A DNA stretch of 64,000 nt, taken from Lelliottia nimipressuralis. GTDB lineage: Bacteria > Pseudomonadota > Gammaproteobacteria > Enterobacterales > Enterobacteriaceae. The stretch covers positions 248,001 through 312,000 of the forward strand of contig NZ_SOMG01000011.1 in NCBI RefSeq assembly GCF_004402045.1, in the 5' to 3' direction. The notes beneath the pieces are model-generated. The model had not been told where the DNA came from, searched no databases, and saw only the letters and a program-made list of their open reading frames with translations. This document shows, one piece after another, positions 18,957 to 29,470 of this stretch. Each line of letters begins with the position of its first letter. The first letter of the stretch is position 1. The position numbers and the translations under genes are program-made.

Positions 18957-20072
18957 ATGAAAGTTAAAGTACTGTCCCTCCTGGTACCAGCACTCCTGGT
19001 AGCAGGCGCAGCAAATGCGGCCGAAATTTATAACAAAGATGGCAACAAATTAGATCTGTACGGTAAAGTTGATGGTCTGCACTATTTCTCTGACGACAAG
19101 AGTGCCGACGGCGACCAGACCTACATGCGTCTTGGCTTCAAAGGCGAAACTCAGGTTAACGATCAGCTGACCGGTTACGGCCAGTGGGAATACCAAATCC
19201 AGGGCAACACCTCTGAAAGCGACAACCAGGCCTGGACGCGTGTGGCGTTCGCGGGTCTGAAATTCGCTGAAGCGGGTTCCTTCGATTACGGTCGTAACTA
19301 CGGTGTGATCTACGACGTAACCTCCTGGACCGACGTTCTGCCAGAATTTGGCGGCGATACATACGGCGCGGACAACTTCCTGCAGTCCCGTGCTAACGGC
19401 GTGGCGACCTACCGTAACCAGGACTTCTTTGGTCTGGTGGATGGCCTGAACTTTGCTCTGCAGTATCAGGGCAAAAACGGCAGCGTAAGCGGTGAAAACG
19501 AGACCGGTCGCAGCACTCTGAAACAGAACGGCGACGGCTACGGTGCGTCCCTGACCTATAACCTGGGCGAAGGCTTCAGCATCGGTGGTGCAATGTCTTC
19601 TTCTAAGCGTACTGCTGACCAGAACAACACCGCTAACCCGGCGCTGAAAGGTGAAGGCGACCACGCTGAAGTGTATACCGGTGGCCTGAAATATGACGCC
19701 AACAACATCTACCTGGCGGCGCAATACTCCCAGACCTACAACGCAACGCGTTTCGGCAACTCTCAGAGCAGCAGCGACATTTACGGTTTTGCTAACAAAG
19801 CGCAGAACTTCGAAGTGGTTGCTCAGTACCAGTTCGACTTTGGCCTGCGTCCATCCGTGGCTTACCTGCAGTCTAAAGGTAAGGACATCGAAGGTTACGG
19901 CGACCAGGATCTGCTGAAATATGTTGATGTGGGTGCGACTTACTACTTCAACAAAAACATGTCTACCTACGTGGATTACAAAATCAACCTGGTTGATGAA
20001 AATGAATTCACCCGTCAGGCGGGTATCGGTACCGACGATATCGTCGCGCTGGGCCTGGTTTACCAGTTCTAA
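18957..20072 (+). CDS. ompC: Outer membrane porin OmpC
   Basis: Trimeric general diffusion porin, 371 residues. The 21-residue signal peptide ends in NAA before the mature N-terminus [20 protein letters not shown]. The L3 constriction-loop signature PEFGGDTYG and the terminal phenylalanine in VALGLVYQF, needed for Bam assembly, are present. 16 beta strands are expected. Surface loops differ from E. coli. OmpC, rather than OmpF, is assigned from location beside micF and rcsDB and from the OmpR sites. Its loss or loop changes reduce beta-lactam entry, but this copy is intact. Confidence 0.96.
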   Translation: MKVKVLSLLVPALLVAGAANAAEIYNKDGNKLDLYGKVDGLHYFSDDKSADGDQTYMRLGFKGETQVNDQLTGYGQWEYQIQGNTSESDNQAWTRVAFAGLKFAEAGSFDYGRNYGVIYDVTSWTDVLPEFGGDTYGADNFLQSRANGVATYRNQDFFGLVDGLNFALQYQGKNGSVSGENETGRSTLKQNGDGYGASLTYNLGEGFSIGGAMSSSKRTADQNNTANPALKGEGDHAEVYTGGLKYDANNIYLAAQYSQTYNATRFGNSQSSSDIYGFANKAQNFEVVAQYQFDFGLRPSVAYLQSKGKDIEGYGDQDLLKYVDVGATYYFNKNMSTYVDYKINLVDENEFTRQAGIGTDDIVALGLVYQF

Positions 20073-20091
20073 TCGCTTCACCGTATGACAC

Positions 20092-20114
20092 AGGGGCCTG
20101 ATGGCCCCTTTTTT
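20092..20114 (+). terminator. Rho-independent terminator of ompC
   Basis: Stem AGGGGCC-TGAT-GGCCCCT followed by a six-T run, 20 bp after the ompC stop. Confidence 0.92.
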
Positions 20115-20187
20115 GTGCTTTTTTTAGGATCTCACAATTCACCCGTTTTGGTGTACTCTTGCCGCCCTGGCATGAGGATAATAACGA

Positions 20188-21243
20188 ATGGACATGACTT
20201 TTTTACGCGCCAGCTTTCTGGCAACCCTTTTTTTCCTGACCGCTTGTGACTCTTCCACGCCAGTGGCAACCACCGACGCACCCGCTGCGACGGTGCTTGA
20301 AGGCAAAACGATGGGCACCTTCTGGCGCGTCAGCGTGATGAATCTTGATAAGACACGCGCAGATGAACTGCGTGGAAAAATTCAGTCGCAGCTGGACGCT
20401 GACGATCAGCTGCTGTCGACATATAAAAATGACTCAGCGCTGATGCGCTTTAATCTTTCAAGCAGTACCTCCCTGTGGCCGGTGAGCGAGGCGATGGCCG
20501 ATATCGTGACCGAGGCAATGCGCGTGGGTTACAAAACCAACGGGGCGATGGATGTGACCGTCGGACCGCTGGTAAACCTCTGGGGATTTGGCCCTAACAA
20601 GCAGCCGGTGACCACGCCTGAACAGGCGGCCATTGATGACGCCCGCGCCCGGACAGGGCTACAGCATCTGACGGTGATCAATCAGTACGGGCAACAGTAC
20701 CTGCAAAAAGACATCCCCGATCTGTTTGTCGATCTGTCGACGGTCGGGGAAGGCTATGCGGCGGATCATCTGGCTGCACTGATGGCCCAGGAAGGGATTT
20801 CTCGCTATCTGGTCTCCGTGGGCGGCGCGTTAGTCAGCCGGGGCATGAATGCCAGCGGTAAACCGTGGCGCGTAGCGATTCAACAGCCGACCGATCGGCA
20901 AAATGCCGTGCAGGCGATGGTGGATATCAACGGACATGGCATTAGCACCTCCGGGAGCTACCGTAACTATTACGAGCTTGACGGGAAGCGTATTTCGCAC
21001 GTTATTGACCCGCAGACCGGACGTCCAATTACGCATAACCTGGTGTCGGTGACGGTGATTGCCCCCACTGCGCTGGAAGCGGATGCCTGGGATACCGGGC
21101 TAATGGTACTCGGTCCGGAGAAAGCCAAAGAGGTGGTTCGTCAGGAAGGGCTGGCGGTTTATATGATCGTTAAAGAGGGTGACGGGTTCAAAACCTGGCA
21201 TTCGCCGCAGTTCAACAGCTTCCTGGTGAGCGACAAAAATTAA
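20188..21243 (+). CDS. apbE: FAD:protein FMN transferase ApbE
   Basis: Periplasmic lipoprotein that attaches FMN covalently to threonine residues of redox proteins such as the Nqr/Rnf subunits, using FAD and Mg2+. The 351-residue product has a lipobox (FFLTAC at about residue 20), the family start of the mature domain (LEGKTMGTFWRVSV), the active-site region VDLSTVGEGYAADHLA and the metal/nucleotide block HVIDPQTGRPI with the downstream DAWDTGLMVLG. Length equals E. coli ApbE. An AGGA lies nine bases before the ATG. Its stop codon lies within the Ada operator of the next gene. Confidence 0.96.
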   Translation: MDMTFLRASFLATLFFLTACDSSTPVATTDAPAATVLEGKTMGTFWRVSVMNLDKTRADELRGKIQSQLDADDQLLSTYKNDSALMRFNLSSSTSLWPVSEAMADIVTEAMRVGYKTNGAMDVTVGPLVNLWGFGPNKQPVTTPEQAAIDDARARTGLQHLTVINQYGQQYLQKDIPDLFVDLSTVGEGYAADHLAALMAQEGISRYLVSVGGALVSRGMNASGKPWRVAIQQPTDRQNAVQAMVDINGHGISTSGSYRNYYELDGKRISHVIDPQTGRPITHNLVSVTVIAPTALEADAWDTGLMVLGPEKAKEVVRQEGLAVYMIVKEGDGFKTWHSPQFNSFLVSDKN

Positions 21244-21250
21244 AAAGCAA
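21238..21250 (+). promoter_or_regulatory. Ada box upstream of ada-alkB
   Basis: AAT-N6-GCAA, the exact spacing of the methylated-Ada operator, overlaps the TAA stop of apbE and is followed by a TATATG-like -10 near 21289. It implies methylation-damage induction of ada-alkB, as in E. coli. Confidence 0.8.
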
Positions 21251-21315
21251 GGTTGCGGGTTTTTAATCAGTGGCACTCAGGCACGCTGTATATATGCTTA
21301 TAAGAGGAGCCGACA

Positions 21316-22374
21316 ATGAGAAACCCGACCTTAATGACCGATGAAGATCGCTGGCTGGCCGTGCTGGCCCGCGATCCGCGCGCTGACGCTCAGTTTGTCT
21401 TTGCCGTGCAGACGACGGGAATTTTCTGCCGCCCGTCATGCCGTGCCCGTCACGCGCTGCGTAAAAATGTCCGCTTTTATCCTGATGCCCACCATGCCAT
21501 TCAGGCAGGGTTTCGTCCGTGCAAGCGTTGCATGCCGGACAAACGCGATCCGCAGGAACAAAAACTGGCAAAAGTGGAACTCGCCTGCCGTCTTCTGGAG
21601 CAGGATGCCTCGTTAACTCTGGAGAAGCTGGCGCAGCAGGTTGCCATGAGTCCTTTCCATTTCCACCGTCTGTTTAAGTCCATAACCGGTATGACGCCAA
21701 AAGCCTGGCAGCAGGCGGCGCGAAGTCAGCGACTGCGCACCGCGCTTGCGCAGGGAGACAAAATTACCGATGCCGTTCTGGCGGCCGGGTTTCCTGACAG
21801 CAGCAGCTATTATCGTAAAGCTAACGATGCGTTGGGCATGACGGCGAAGCAGTACCGTAAAGGGGACGCGGCTGTGCGTTATGCTATTGATGACTGTTCG
21901 CTAGGACGCTGTCTGGTTGCAGAAAGTGAGCGGGGGATCTGCGCGATCCTGCTGGGTGACAACGATGCAGAATTAGCCGAAGAGCTGGCGACGGTATTTC
22001 CAAAAGCAGAGCACGCGCCGCTGGACGATGCCTTCGCGCAGCGGATCCATCAGGTGATTGCCAGTATTGATAACCGCGCTGTACCGCTTGCGCTGCCGCT
22101 GGATATTCGCGGAACCGCATTCCAGCAGCGGGTATGGCAGGCCCTGCGTAATATTCCCTGCGGTGAAACGGCAAGTTACCAGCAGGTGGCGCAGGCGATT
22201 GGTCAACCCAATGCGGTGCGCGCCGTTGCCGGTGCCTGTGCCGCAAACACGCTGGCGATTGTGATCCCCTGTCATCGCGTTGTTCGTAATGACGGGGCGC
22301 TGTCAGGTTATCGCTGGGGGACGGAGCGGAAAGCGCTATTACTGAAACGTGAGGCAAAACGCCAGGAGGGATAA
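21316..22374 (+). CDS. ada: Bifunctional Ada methyltransferase and transcriptional activator
   Basis: Adaptive-response regulator and repair protein. The N-terminal domain removes methyl groups from phosphotriesters on Cys38 within a zinc site formed by Cys38, Cys42, Cys69 and Cys72 (FCRPSC and PCKRC). An AraC-type helix-turn-helix follows (SLTLEKLAQQVAMSPFHFHR). The C-terminal MGMT domain repairs O6-methylguanine through Cys319 in IPCHRVV. Length is 352 residues against 354 in E. coli. It heads an operon with alkB, whose ATG overlaps its stop by one base. Confidence 0.97.
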   Translation: MRNPTLMTDEDRWLAVLARDPRADAQFVFAVQTTGIFCRPSCRARHALRKNVRFYPDAHHAIQAGFRPCKRCMPDKRDPQEQKLAKVELACRLLEQDASLTLEKLAQQVAMSPFHFHRLFKSITGMTPKAWQQAARSQRLRTALAQGDKITDAVLAAGFPDSSSYYRKANDALGMTAKQYRKGDAAVRYAIDDCSLGRCLVAESERGICAILLGDNDAELAEELATVFPKAEHAPLDDAFAQRIHQVIASIDNRAVPLALPLDIRGTAFQQRVWQALRNIPCGETASYQQVAQAIGQPNAVRAVAGACAANTLAIVIPCHRVVRNDGALSGYRWGTERKALLLKREAKRQEG

Positions 22375-23030
22375 TGCTCGATCTTTTTGCAGATGCTGAA
22401 CCCTGGCAGGAGCCGCTTGCTCCGGGGGCGGTGATCCTGCGCCGCTTTGCACTCTCTCGTGCGGCGGCGCTGCTTGCCGGTATTGAAGAGGTGACGGCTG
22501 TTTCACCGTTTCGCCATATGGTGACGCCGGGCGGCTACACCATGTCGGTGGCCATGGCCAACTGCGGCGAATTAGGTTGGGCGACAAACGAACGGGGCTA
22601 TCTGTATGCGCCGAACGATCCCACCACCGGCCAGCCGTGGCCCCCAATGCCTGCGGTTTTTCAGGCTCTTTGTCACGACGCCGCGGTTGCAGCGGATTAC
22701 GCCGACTTCCGTCCGGATGCCTGCCTGATTAACCGTTACGCCGTTGGCGCGAAGCTCTCGCTGCATCAGGACAAGGATGAACCCGATTTACGTGCGCCTA
22801 TCGTCTCGGTATCGTTAGGTCTGCCCGCTGTGTTCCAGTTTGGGGGATTACGTCGCAACGATCCGCTCAAGCGCATCATGCTGGAACATGGCGATGTGGT
22901 GGTGTGGGGCAGGGAGTCGCGGCTTTATTATCATGGTATTCAGCCGCTGAAACCCGGGGTCCATCCACTCACGGGCGAGTACCGTTTTAACCTGACCTTC
23001 CGTCAGGCGGGGCACAGTAAACTAAAATAA
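22374..23030 (+). CDS. alkB: DNA oxidative demethylase AlkB
   Basis: Fe(II)/2-oxoglutarate dioxygenase that repairs 1-methyladenine and 3-methylcytosine in DNA and RNA. The 218-residue product keeps the iron ligands in SLHQDKDEPD (His and Asp) and the distal histidine in RLYYHGIQPL, plus the 2-oxoglutarate-binding arginines in YRFNLTFRQ. The N-terminus MLDLFADAEPWQEPL is that of E. coli AlkB. The TAATG junction with ada shows translational coupling. Confidence 0.97.
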   Translation: MLDLFADAEPWQEPLAPGAVILRRFALSRAAALLAGIEEVTAVSPFRHMVTPGGYTMSVAMANCGELGWATNERGYLYAPNDPTTGQPWPPMPAVFQALCHDAAVAADYADFRPDACLINRYAVGAKLSLHQDKDEPDLRAPIVSVSLGLPAVFQFGGLRRNDPLKRIMLEHGDVVVWGRESRLYYHGIQPLKPGVHPLTGEYRFNLTFRQAGHSKLK

Positions 23031-23099
23031 GAATTATTCTTGATGTCCACGCAGGGCAGTTTACACTGCTGGCTGATTTTTATTGTCCGGATTGCCTGC

Positions 23100-24743
23100 A
23101 TGCAACTACTTCTCCTCGTCTGGCGTCAGTATCGCTGGCCATTCATCGCCGTAATGGCGTTAAGTCTCGCCAGCGCCGCGCTGGGTATTGGCCTGATCGC
23201 GTTTATCAACGTGCGGTTGATTGAAATGGTCGACACCTCACTCTCCGTATTACCGGAGTTTCTTGGCCTTCTCCTGCTGTTGATGGCGGTAACGCTCGGC
23301 TCTCAGCTGGCGCTGACCGCGCTCGGCCACCATTTCGTTTTCCGTTTGCGCAGTGAGTTTATCAAGCGGATTCTGGACACCCAGGTAGAACGCGTTGAAC
23401 AACTCGGCAGCGCTTCTCTGCTCGCGGGGCTGACCAGCGATGTGCGCGCCATTACCATCGCGTTCGTTCGTCTGCCGGAGCTGGTTCAGGGGATCATTCT
23501 GACCTTTGGCTCTGCGGCTTATCTCGCCTGGCTCTCCAGCAAAATGCTGGCGGTGACCGCGCTGTGGATTGCCATCACCATCTGGGGCGGTTTTGTGCTG
23601 GTGTCCCGCGTCTATAAACACATGGCGGTACTGCGCGAAACCGAAGATAAGCTCTATAACGATTACCAGACGGTACTGGAAGGGCGCAAAGAGCTGACCC
23701 TGAACCGCGAGCGGGCCGAGTATATCTTCAACAATCTCTATATCCCGGACGCACGCGAATACCGACACCATATTATCCGTGCCGATACGTTCCACCTGAG
23801 CGCGGTGAACTGGTCAAATATCATGATGCTGGGGGCTATTGGCCTGGTATTCTGGATGGCGAACAGCCTGGGCTGGGCGGATACGAACGTCGCGGCAACC
23901 TACTCGCTGACGCTGCTGTTTTTGCGCACGCCGCTGCTCTCGGCCGTCGGTGCTTTGCCCACCCTGCTGAGTGCGCAGGTGGCGTTTAATAAGCTCAAAA
24001 AATTCGATCTCGCGCCGTTTAAAGCCGAGTTCCCGCGCCCTGAGACTTTCCCGAACTGGCAGACGCTGGAGCTGCGTAACGTTACGTTCCGCTATCAGGA
24101 CAACGCTTTCGCCGTGGGGCCGATCAATCTGACGATTCACCGTGGCGAGCTGTTGTTCCTGATTGGCGGCAACGGCAGTGGAAAATCGACCCTGGCGATG
24201 TTGCTCACCGGGCTTTATCTGCCGCAGTCTGGCGAAATTTTGCTGGATGGCAAGGCGCTGAGCGCGGAGAAACCCGAGGATTACCGCAAGCTCTTCTCGG
24301 CGGTCTTCACCGACGTCTGGCTGTTCGATCGGCTGCTGGGGCCGGAAGGGCAACAGGCTAATCCTGCGCTGGTGGAGAAATGGCTGGCGCAGCTGCAGAT
24401 GTCGCACAAGCTGGAGCTGCAGGACGGAAAGATCCTCAACCTGAAGCTCTCCAAAGGGCAAAAAAAACGTGTGGCGCTGCTGCTGGCGCTGGCGGAAGAA
24501 CGCGACATCATTCTGCTGGACGAGTGGGCGGCCGATCAGGATCCGCATTTCCGCCGCGAATTTTATCAGGTGCTGCTGCCGCTGATGCAGGAGATGGGCA
24601 AAACCATTTTCGCCATCAGCCATGACGATCATTACTTTATTCATGCCGATCGTCTGCTGGAGATGCGCGACGGCAAGCTGAGCGAGCTGACCGGCGAAGA
24701 GCGCGATGCGGCGTCTCGCGATGCGGTAGCGCGCACGGCCTGA
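23100..24743 (+). CDS. yojI: ABC exporter YojI (cyclic peptide siderophore-exporter type)
   Basis: Inner-membrane half-size ABC exporter with fused membrane and nucleotide-binding domains, 547 residues from the ATG at 23100, as in E. coli YojI, which exports microcin J25. Six membrane helices fill about residues 10-290. The ATPase has Walker [10 protein letters not shown], signature LSKGQKK and Walker [14 protein letters not shown]. An open frame extends 20 codons further upstream from a TTG, but [15 protein letters not shown] is the family start. Its distance from alkB (69 bp) allows read-through; no separate promoter was identified. Confidence 0.95.
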   Translation: MQLLLLVWRQYRWPFIAVMALSLASAALGIGLIAFINVRLIEMVDTSLSVLPEFLGLLLLLMAVTLGSQLALTALGHHFVFRLRSEFIKRILDTQVERVEQLGSASLLAGLTSDVRAITIAFVRLPELVQGIILTFGSAAYLAWLSSKMLAVTALWIAITIWGGFVLVSRVYKHMAVLRETEDKLYNDYQTVLEGRKELTLNRERAEYIFNNLYIPDAREYRHHIIRADTFHLSAVNWSNIMMLGAIGLVFWMANSLGWADTNVAATYSLTLLFLRTPLLSAVGALPTLLSAQVAFNKLKKFDLAPFKAEFPRPETFPNWQTLELRNVTFRYQDNAFAVGPINLTIHRGELLFLIGGNGSGKSTLAMLLTGLYLPQSGEILLDGKALSAEKPEDYRKLFSAVFTDVWLFDRLLGPEGQQANPALVEKWLAQLQMSHKLELQDGKILNLKLSKGQKKRVALLLALAEERDIILLDEWAADQDPHFRREFYQVLLPLMQEMGKTIFAISHDDHYFIHADRLLEMRDGKLSELTGEERDAASRDAVARTA

Positions 24744-24753
24744 GAATTAGTGT

Positions 24754-24824
24754 GCCGGGTGGCGGCTTCGCCTTACCCGGCCTAGGAATTTGTAGGCCCG
24801 TGCAAGCGTAGCGCCGCCGGGCGC
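24754..24824. repeat. REP-like palindromic element after yojI
   Basis: Arms gccgggtggcggcttcgccttacccggc and gtaggcccgtgcaagcgtagc with closing gccgccgggcgc. It is more diverged than the other copies, with several mismatches in the second arm. Confidence 0.8.
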
Positions 24825-24935
24825 AATGATTTGCACAATATGCCGCTTTTTTCTCCATCCCACCCCGTTGTTTATTCTTATTTACATATCCCCGCGCTAT
24901 GCTTAATACCAACTTATTTCATGGATTTATGATTA

Positions 24936-26372
24936 ATGTCGGTATTAAAGAAAAACAGCGCCAGGCAGCGTGACCAGGAACGTGCGCGACTTATCTGGCT
25001 TCTTACGACCGATAAAGCGGTTACCTCTTCATTATTAGGCAAACTCACCCTGGCTGAGCAATATGATGTCGGCACCTTAGCCGACGATATTGCTGAGGTA
25101 GGTGCGCTGGTTGCTCACTTACCGCCACCTGACCTGGCGGATACCCTTGAAGCGCTCCCCTCGGAAGAACGCCACGCCCTGTGGCGGCTGGTGCAGGATC
25201 ACGAGCGCGGGCAGGTGCTGCTTGAGGCCTCCGAAAACGTCTGGGATGACCTTATCGACGAGATGAGCGACCGGGATATTCTCGACGCTCTGCAAACCCT
25301 GGATATCGACGAGCAGATTTACCTCGTTCAGCACCTGCCGCGAAACCTGACCGGTCGCCTGCTGGCTTCCCTGCCTGCGGATGAACGCGCGCGCGTGCGC
25401 CAGGTGATGCACTATGAGAAAAACAGCGTCGGCGCGATTATGGAGTTCGGCGTTATCACGGTGCGCCCGGACGTCACGCTCGGTACCGTGCAGCGCTACC
25501 TGCGTCGCCTGGGCAGAATGCCGGACAACACCGATAAACTGTTTGTCACCTCGCGGGATAAAACCCTGCTCGGCGAGCTGGAGCTGAAAACCATCCTGCT
25601 GAACAGCACCCAGCGGAAGGTGAGCGAGGTGATGGAAAACGAACCGATGGTCTTTTCCCCGGAAGACGATGCGGAAAAAGCGGCGCGTACCTTCGAACGT
25701 GACGACCTCGTGAGTGCGGCGGTCGTGGATTCCGTCGGCAAACTGATGGGGCGTCTGACCATCGATGAGATCGTTGATGTCGTCTATGAAGAAACCGATA
25801 ACGACCTGCGTGCGCTTGGGGGGATCAGCGCCGAAGATGACGTCCATGCCTCCGTCGGCAAGGCCGTTAAAACGCGCTGGGCCTGGCTTGCCATTAATTT
25901 GTGTACCGCGTTTATCGCCTCCCGGGTGATTGACGGCTTTGAACATACCATTTCGCAGCTGGTGGCTTTAGCCTCGCTGATGCCGATTGTGGCCGGAATT
26001 GGCGGTAACACCGGAAACCAGACCATCACCATGATCGTTCGCGCGCTGGCGCTGGAAAATATTCAACCCGGCAACTTCGCCTTTCTGATCTTCAGAGAGA
26101 TGGGCGTGGCGTTGATTAACGGCCTGGTGTGGGGCGGCATTATGGGCGGCATCACCTGGTGGCTGTATGACGATATGGCATTAGGCGGGGTAATGATGCT
26201 GGCGATGGTGCTGAATTTGCTGGTGGCATCAATGATGGGGGTTATTATTCCGTTAGTGATGACCAAACTGGGGCACGACCCCGCGGTGGGGTCGAGCGTG
26301 ATGATCACCGCGATAACCGATACCGGCGGCTTCTTTATTTTTCTTGGGCTGGCGACGATTTTTCTTCTTTAA
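24936..26372 (+). CDS. mgtE: MgtE family magnesium channel
   Basis: Homodimeric Mg2+ channel gated by cytosolic magnesium. The 478-residue product has the family layout: an N-terminal helical MgtE_N domain (about 50-150), two CBS domains (about 160-290; for example KVSEVMENEPMVFSPEDDAE), a plug helix, and five C-terminal membrane helices (about 310-475). The pore signature AGIGGNTGNQT is present. The gene is not part of the E. coli K-12 set at this site. Its last 38 bp overlap the 3' end of the converging sulP gene. No magnesium riboswitch or PhoP box was seen in the 190-bp upstream gap. Confidence 0.92.
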   Translation: MSVLKKNSARQRDQERARLIWLLTTDKAVTSSLLGKLTLAEQYDVGTLADDIAEVGALVAHLPPPDLADTLEALPSEERHALWRLVQDHERGQVLLEASENVWDDLIDEMSDRDILDALQTLDIDEQIYLVQHLPRNLTGRLLASLPADERARVRQVMHYEKNSVGAIMEFGVITVRPDVTLGTVQRYLRRLGRMPDNTDKLFVTSRDKTLLGELELKTILLNSTQRKVSEVMENEPMVFSPEDDAEKAARTFERDDLVSAAVVDSVGKLMGRLTIDEIVDVVYEETDNDLRALGGISAEDDVHASVGKAVKTRWAWLAINLCTAFIASRVIDGFEHTISQLVALASLMPIVAGIGGNTGNQTITMIVRALALENIQPGNFAFLIFREMGVALINGLVWGGIMGGITWWLYDDMALGGVMMLAMVLNLLVASMMGVIIPLVMTKLGHDPAVGSSVMITAITDTGGFFIFLGLATIFLL

Positions 26373-27570
26373 GCCGACGCTTAGCGCGGGCGGGAAGCAG
26401 CGCCATGACGATGATCCCGCCCAGAACGCCAATCGCCAGGTTGCCGGTTGATACCGTTGCGGCCACGGTGACCAGCATCACCACCGTTTCCGCAATCGGG
26501 GCATTTTTTACCGTGGCTGGCTGAAGGCTGTGCCAGCTGAACGTTTTAATGGCGACAATCGCCATGATCCCGGCCAGCACGGCCATCGGGATTTTGGCCA
26601 TCACTTCGCTGAGCGCCGTCACCAGGATCAGCAGCACGATACCCGCCGCGATGGTTGAAATGCGGCTTCGTCCTTTCCCCATCTCGACGTTAACGATGGT
26701 TTGTCCGATCATCGCGCAGCCCGCAATACCACCATAAAAACCAGACAGAATATTACCCACGCCCAGCCCGATGCTCTCACGCCGCTTGCTCGACGGCGTT
26801 GCGGTCAGCTCATCCACCAGCTTTGCCGTGAGCAGGGATTCCAGCAGGCCGACAAACGCGATACTCAGCGCGCACGGCCAGATGATGCTCAGCGTCTGTA
26901 AATTAAGCGGAACCAACAGTTCAGTAAGCCCCGGCAAACCGCCGCTTATCGCGCCTTCATCACCCACGGTCGGCAGGATTTGACCGGTGGTCACGGTATA
27001 CAGCGTCAACACGACAATGGCAATCAGCGGCGAGGGGACACTTTTGATATAGCGTGGTACCCAGAGCACAATCAGCACCGTCAGCACGAACAGGCCTACA
27101 ATCAGCGGGCTTCGGCTCCAGAAGTGGGGAACCTGGGCGAAGAAAATCAATATACCGAGCGCGTTAACAAACCCGGTCATTACGGCCTGAGGGATAAAGC
27201 GCATCAGACGCGCCATGCCCGATACCCCAAACAGGATCTGAATCATGCCAGCCATCAGCACCGCCGGCAGAATGTACTGCACGCCGTGCTGATGCACCAT
27301 CGGGCCAATGACCAGCGCGACGGAACCGGCCGCTGCCGTGACCATCGCCGGGCGACCGCCCAGCACGGACAGGGCGAGACACAGCACCACGGAGGCAAAC
27401 AGGCTGACCTTCGGGTCAACCCCCGCGACCACGGAAAATGAAATAACTTCGGGGATCAGCGCCAGAGCGGTAATCACGCCCGCCAGCGTTTCACGCATCA
27501 GAAGTTTGGGCGAGCTGAGGACCTCGGTGACGTGGCCTTCACGGGGCAGAGCAGAATGGGGTAAGGACAT
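26335..27570 (-). CDS. SulP family inorganic anion transporter lacking a STAS domain
   Basis: Inner-membrane transporter of the SulP (SLC26-like) family, with about ten to twelve hydrophobic segments and family blocks such as ETLAGVITALALIPEVISFS near the N-terminus and NILSGFYGGIAGCAMIGQT in the middle. The substrate could be sulfate, bicarbonate or a dicarboxylate and cannot be told from sequence. From the ATG at 27570 it has 411 residues and stops shortly after the last membrane segment (RLKEEKSSPAQEK). It thus lacks the cytosolic STAS domain of DauA-type members. A GTG at 27612 would add 14 residues; neither start has a clear Shine-Dalgarno. Its 3' end overlaps mgtE tail to tail. Confidence 0.85.
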   Translation of the reverse strand: MSLPHSALPREGHVTEVLSSPKLLMRETLAGVITALALIPEVISFSVVAGVDPKVSLFASVVLCLALSVLGGRPAMVTAAAGSVALVIGPMVHQHGVQYILPAVLMAGMIQILFGVSGMARLMRFIPQAVMTGFVNALGILIFFAQVPHFWSRSPLIVGLFVLTVLIVLWVPRYIKSVPSPLIAIVVLTLYTVTTGQILPTVGDEGAISGGLPGLTELLVPLNLQTLSIIWPCALSIAFVGLLESLLTAKLVDELTATPSSKRRESIGLGVGNILSGFYGGIAGCAMIGQTIVNVEMGKGRSRISTIAAGIVLLILVTALSEVMAKIPMAVLAGIMAIVAIKTFSWHSLQPATVKNAPIAETVVMLVTVAATVSTGNLAIGVLGGIIVMALLPARAKRRLKEEKSSPAQEK

Positions 27571-27811
27571 AACAATTCGCTGGTTAGGGCAGGCTTCCGT
27601 GCGCGCGATCACAAAGTGCAGGATAGTAGCCAGAAAATCCTGCTATTGCCAGTCACCAGCGTAATCCCCCACAAACAATCCATCATTAAATTTCACAATT
27701 ACAATAATTTCGTAACCTTTAAACAATATTTAAAAGTTGTTACCGTGCCCCCGCAGCTTTTTTCACCTGCAATTTCCACGCATCAAGCACTTTTACACTA
27801 AGGCATAAATT

Positions 27812-29461
27812 ATGAAAAAAATGACTGCCATGCTCTTTTCTCTGGCCGTGGGGCTTAACACCGTCTCTATGGCGGCGAAAGCTGACGCACCAAAAGAGCA
27901 GGAAACGGACGTCCTTTTAATTGGTGGCGGTATCATGAGCGCCACGCTGGGAACCTATCTGCAAGAACTGCAGCCGGACTGGTCTATGACCATGGTCGAG
28001 CGCCTCGATGGCGTGGCGCAGGAGAGTTCGAACGGCTGGAATAACGCCGGTACCGGACATTCGGCACTCATGGAACTGAACTATACCCCGCAGAAAAAGG
28101 ACGGTTCCATTAGTATCGAGAAGGCGGTAGAGATCAACGAAGCCTTCCAGGTTTCTCGCCAGTTCTGGTCTCACCAGGTCAACAGCGGCGTGATGCACGA
28201 CCCGCACTCCTTCATCAATACCGTACCGCACATGAGCTTTGTGTGGGGCGAACAGAACGTTAATTTCCTGCGCGCGCGCTATGCGGCTCTGCAGCAGAGC
28301 ACGCTGTTCCGCGGTATGAAATACTCAGAAGACCACGCACAGATTAAAGAGTGGGCTCCGCTGGTCATGGAAGGTCGTGACCCGAACCAGAAAGTGGCGG
28401 CGACCCGTACCGAAATTGGTACCGACGTTAACTACGGTGAAATTACCCGTCAGCTGGTGACGTCTCTGAAGAAGAAAGAGAACTTCAACCTGCAGCTCAG
28501 CACCGAAGTGCGCGGTTTCAAGCGCAACGCGGATAACAGCTGGAGCGTGACCGTTGCCGATCTGAAAAACAACGAAGCCGAACACGTCATCAAGGCGAAG
28601 TTTGTCTTTATCGGTGCGGGCGGCGCGGCGCTGAAGCTGCTGCAGGAGTCCGGTATTCCGGAAGCTGACGACTACGCAGGCTTCCCGGTGGGCGGCCAGT
28701 TCCTGGTGTCCGATAACCCGGAAGTGGTGAATCGTCATCTGGCAAAAGTGTACGGTCAGGCTTCTGTTGGTGCGCCGCCAATGTCTGTTCCGCACATCGA
28801 CACCCGTATGCTTGACGGTAAACGCGTGGTGCTGTTTGGACCGTTCGCGACCTTCTCCACCAAGTTCCTGAAAAATGGCTCCCTGTGGGATCTGCTGAGC
28901 GCCACGACCACCTCTAACGTCAAGCCGATGATGGACGTGGGTCTGGATAACTTCGACCTGGTGAAATACCTGATTAGCCAGGTGATGCTCTCTGACGACG
29001 ACCGTTTTGAGGCGCTGAAAGAGTACTATCCGCAGGCGAAGAAAGAAGACTGGCGTTTGTGGCAGGCGGGTCAGCGCGTACAGATCATCAAGCGCGATCC
29101 GAAAGAAGGCGGCGTGCTGCGTCTGGGTACCGAAGTGGTAAGCGACAAGGATGGCACCATCGCCGCGCTGCTGGGGGCATCACCGGGTGCGTCTACTGCT
29201 GCGCCAATCATGCTGCACCTGATGGAAAAAGTGTTTAAAGATAAAGTCTCCAGCCCGGAATGGCAGGCGAAGCTGAAAACCATTATTCCATCCTACGGCA
29301 CGAAGCTGAACGGTAACGTGGATGCGACGGAGCAGGAGCTGGAATACACCAGCCGCGTACTGCAGCTGCAATATGTTAAGCCGCAGGCTGCGGATGCTGC
29401 GCCAAAAGCGGAGCTGAAGCCTCAGCCGGAAAACAAACCGGTTGCGGATATCGCGCTGTAA
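27812..29461 (+). CDS. mqo: Malate:quinone oxidoreductase
   Basis: Peripheral membrane FAD enzyme that oxidises malate to oxaloacetate and reduces quinone, bypassing NAD-dependent malate dehydrogenase in the TCA cycle. The 549-residue product shows the FAD motif [20 protein letters not shown] at about residues 33-52 and [20 protein letters not shown]. It ends with the alanine- and proline-rich tail typical of enteric Mqo (PVADIAL). The N-terminus is signal-like, as in E. coli (548 aa). A REP element separates it from the converging eco. Confidence 0.97.
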   Translation: MKKMTAMLFSLAVGLNTVSMAAKADAPKEQETDVLLIGGGIMSATLGTYLQELQPDWSMTMVERLDGVAQESSNGWNNAGTGHSALMELNYTPQKKDGSISIEKAVEINEAFQVSRQFWSHQVNSGVMHDPHSFINTVPHMSFVWGEQNVNFLRARYAALQQSTLFRGMKYSEDHAQIKEWAPLVMEGRDPNQKVAATRTEIGTDVNYGEITRQLVTSLKKKENFNLQLSTEVRGFKRNADNSWSVTVADLKNNEAEHVIKAKFVFIGAGGAALKLLQESGIPEADDYAGFPVGGQFLVSDNPEVVNRHLAKVYGQASVGAPPMSVPHIDTRMLDGKRVVLFGPFATFSTKFLKNGSLWDLLSATTTSNVKPMMDVGLDNFDLVKYLISQVMLSDDDRFEALKEYYPQAKKEDWRLWQAGQRVQIIKRDPKEGGVLRLGTEVVSDKDGTIAALLGASPGASTAAPIMLHLMEKVFKDKVSSPEWQAKLKTIIPSYGTKLNGNVDATEQELEYTSRVLQLQYVKPQAADAAPKAELKPQPENKPVADIAL

Positions 29462-29470
29462 GGTAAAAAA

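Noticed and set aside
19050..20081. 343-codon open frame opposite ompC
   Set aside because: Mirror of the porin gene; no start signal, and it would overlap the ompC terminator side without its own promoter.
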